A stretch of DNA of 5,467 bases from Nanosynbacter sp. (GTDB taxonomy: Bacteria > Patescibacteriota > Saccharimonadia > Saccharimonadales > Saccharimonadaceae): the NCBI GenBank assembly GCA_015257605.1, contig JABZJV010000043.1, positions 1 through 5,467 on the forward strand, read 5' to 3'. The notes below the pieces were generated by a model, which did no database searches, had not been told where the DNA came from, and saw only the letters and a program-made list of their open reading frames with translations. The translations under genes were made by a program, and so were the position numbers. Shown here in pieces: positions 5,198 to 5,467 of this stretch. Every line of letters begins with the position of its first letter. Position 1 is the stretch's first letter.

Positions 5198-5467
5198 TAT
5201 TACAACTAAACAAGAGTTTGAAGAAAAAGTACTAAAAAGCAAGCGTCCGGTCTTGGTCGATTTTTGGGCGCCATGGTGTCCGCCATGCCGAGCGATGGCG
5301 CCTATATTGCAGCAGATCGCTGACGAGACAGATTTTGATATTGTTAAAATTGACACTGATGCTAGTAATGACAACAAAGAACTGGCTATGTACTACCGCG
5401 TGCAGGGCATACCAAATATGAAGATTTTTGTTGCTGGCGAGGAAGTTGCTGAGCTGATCGGTATGAA
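5184..5467 (+). CDS. Thioredoxin with WCPPC active site (3' end missing)
   Basis: Ninety-four residues of a thioredoxin are visible, with roughly ten more expected beyond the window (the family is about 105 residues). Thioredoxins reduce disulfides in cytoplasmic proteins and are recharged by thioredoxin reductase. The fold marks are clear: buried Asp26, F27-W-A-P-W-C32-P-P-C35-R, the strand D-I-V-K-I-D-T-D (52-59), and G75-I-P77 with the cis-proline. There is no signal peptide or membrane anchor, so it is probably cytoplasmic. The active site reads CPPC instead of the usual CGPC, and the cis-proline is followed by Asn rather than Thr; both positions influence redox potential and partner choice. 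The ATG at 5184 has AGGAGG 4 bases upstream and lies within the last codons of the regulator gene (14-base overlap), so the two are co-transcribed and likely coupled in translation. A TlpA-like protein is less likely given the short length and absence of an N-terminal anchor. Confidence 0.93.
   Translation, partial: MALISITTKQEFEEKVLKSKRPVLVDFWAPWCPPCRAMAPILQQIADETDFDIVKIDTDASNDNKELAMYYRVQGIPNMKIFVAGEEVAELIGM

Noticed and set aside
5135..5377. An 80-codon minus-strand open frame across the regulator-thioredoxin junction.
   Set aside because: It lies opposite two well-supported genes, including the WCPPC active site, and has no promoter or ribosome site.
1..5467. Possible alternative genetic code, since none of six complete genes stops at TGA.
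   Set aside because: All frames are uninterrupted under the standard bacterial code, none contains an in-frame TGA, and six stops are too few to mean anything.

Overview
The window looks like a piece of a small, gene-dense bacterial chromosome. The gene set, the style of the bL25 and UvrA proteins, the uninterrupted standard-code reading frames and the moderate G+C suggest Candidatus Saccharibacteria (TM7, Patescibacteria/CPR). That placement rests on general resemblance rather than on a search, so treat it as moderately confident. All six complete stops are TAA or TAG, and no frame needs UGA read as glycine, which argues against the recoded Gracilibacteria/SR1 lineages.

Layout: (1) 1-279 (+), the C-terminal end of UvrA. 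(2) 342-1001 (-), a DedA-family membrane protein, convergent with uvrA, with a hairpin terminator between them. (3) 1191-1895 (+), ribosomal protein bL25 of the long CTC type with an acidic tail. (4) 1968-3740 (-), an ABC exporter half-transporter, convergent with bL25 across a strong bidirectional terminator. Its start is best placed at a TTG behind a good Shine-Dalgarno (SD) site. (5) 3873-4676 (+), a classical short-chain dehydrogenase, divergent from the ABC gene. (6) 4787-5197 (+), a Fur-superfamily regulator with PerR-like ligand residues. (7) 5184-5467 (+), a thioredoxin with a WCPPC active site, overlapping the regulator gene and cut by the window end.

Gene orientation alternates, so nearly every gene appears to be its own transcription unit. 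The exception is the regulator-thioredoxin pair. Its start region carries a perfect 16-1-16 palindrome spanning the predicted promoter and the first base of the start codon. This is probably an autoregulatory operator controlling a small peroxide- or metal-responsive redox operon, and it is the most distinctive system in the window.

A second theme is translation signals. Three genes (dedA, the dehydrogenase and the regulator) have a -10 element so close to the ATG that their mRNAs should be leaderless or nearly so. In contrast bL25, the ABC gene and the internal thioredoxin cistron have clear SD sites. No RNA genes, insertion sequences or CRISPR arrays are visible, and no gene-free stretch exceeds 200 bases.
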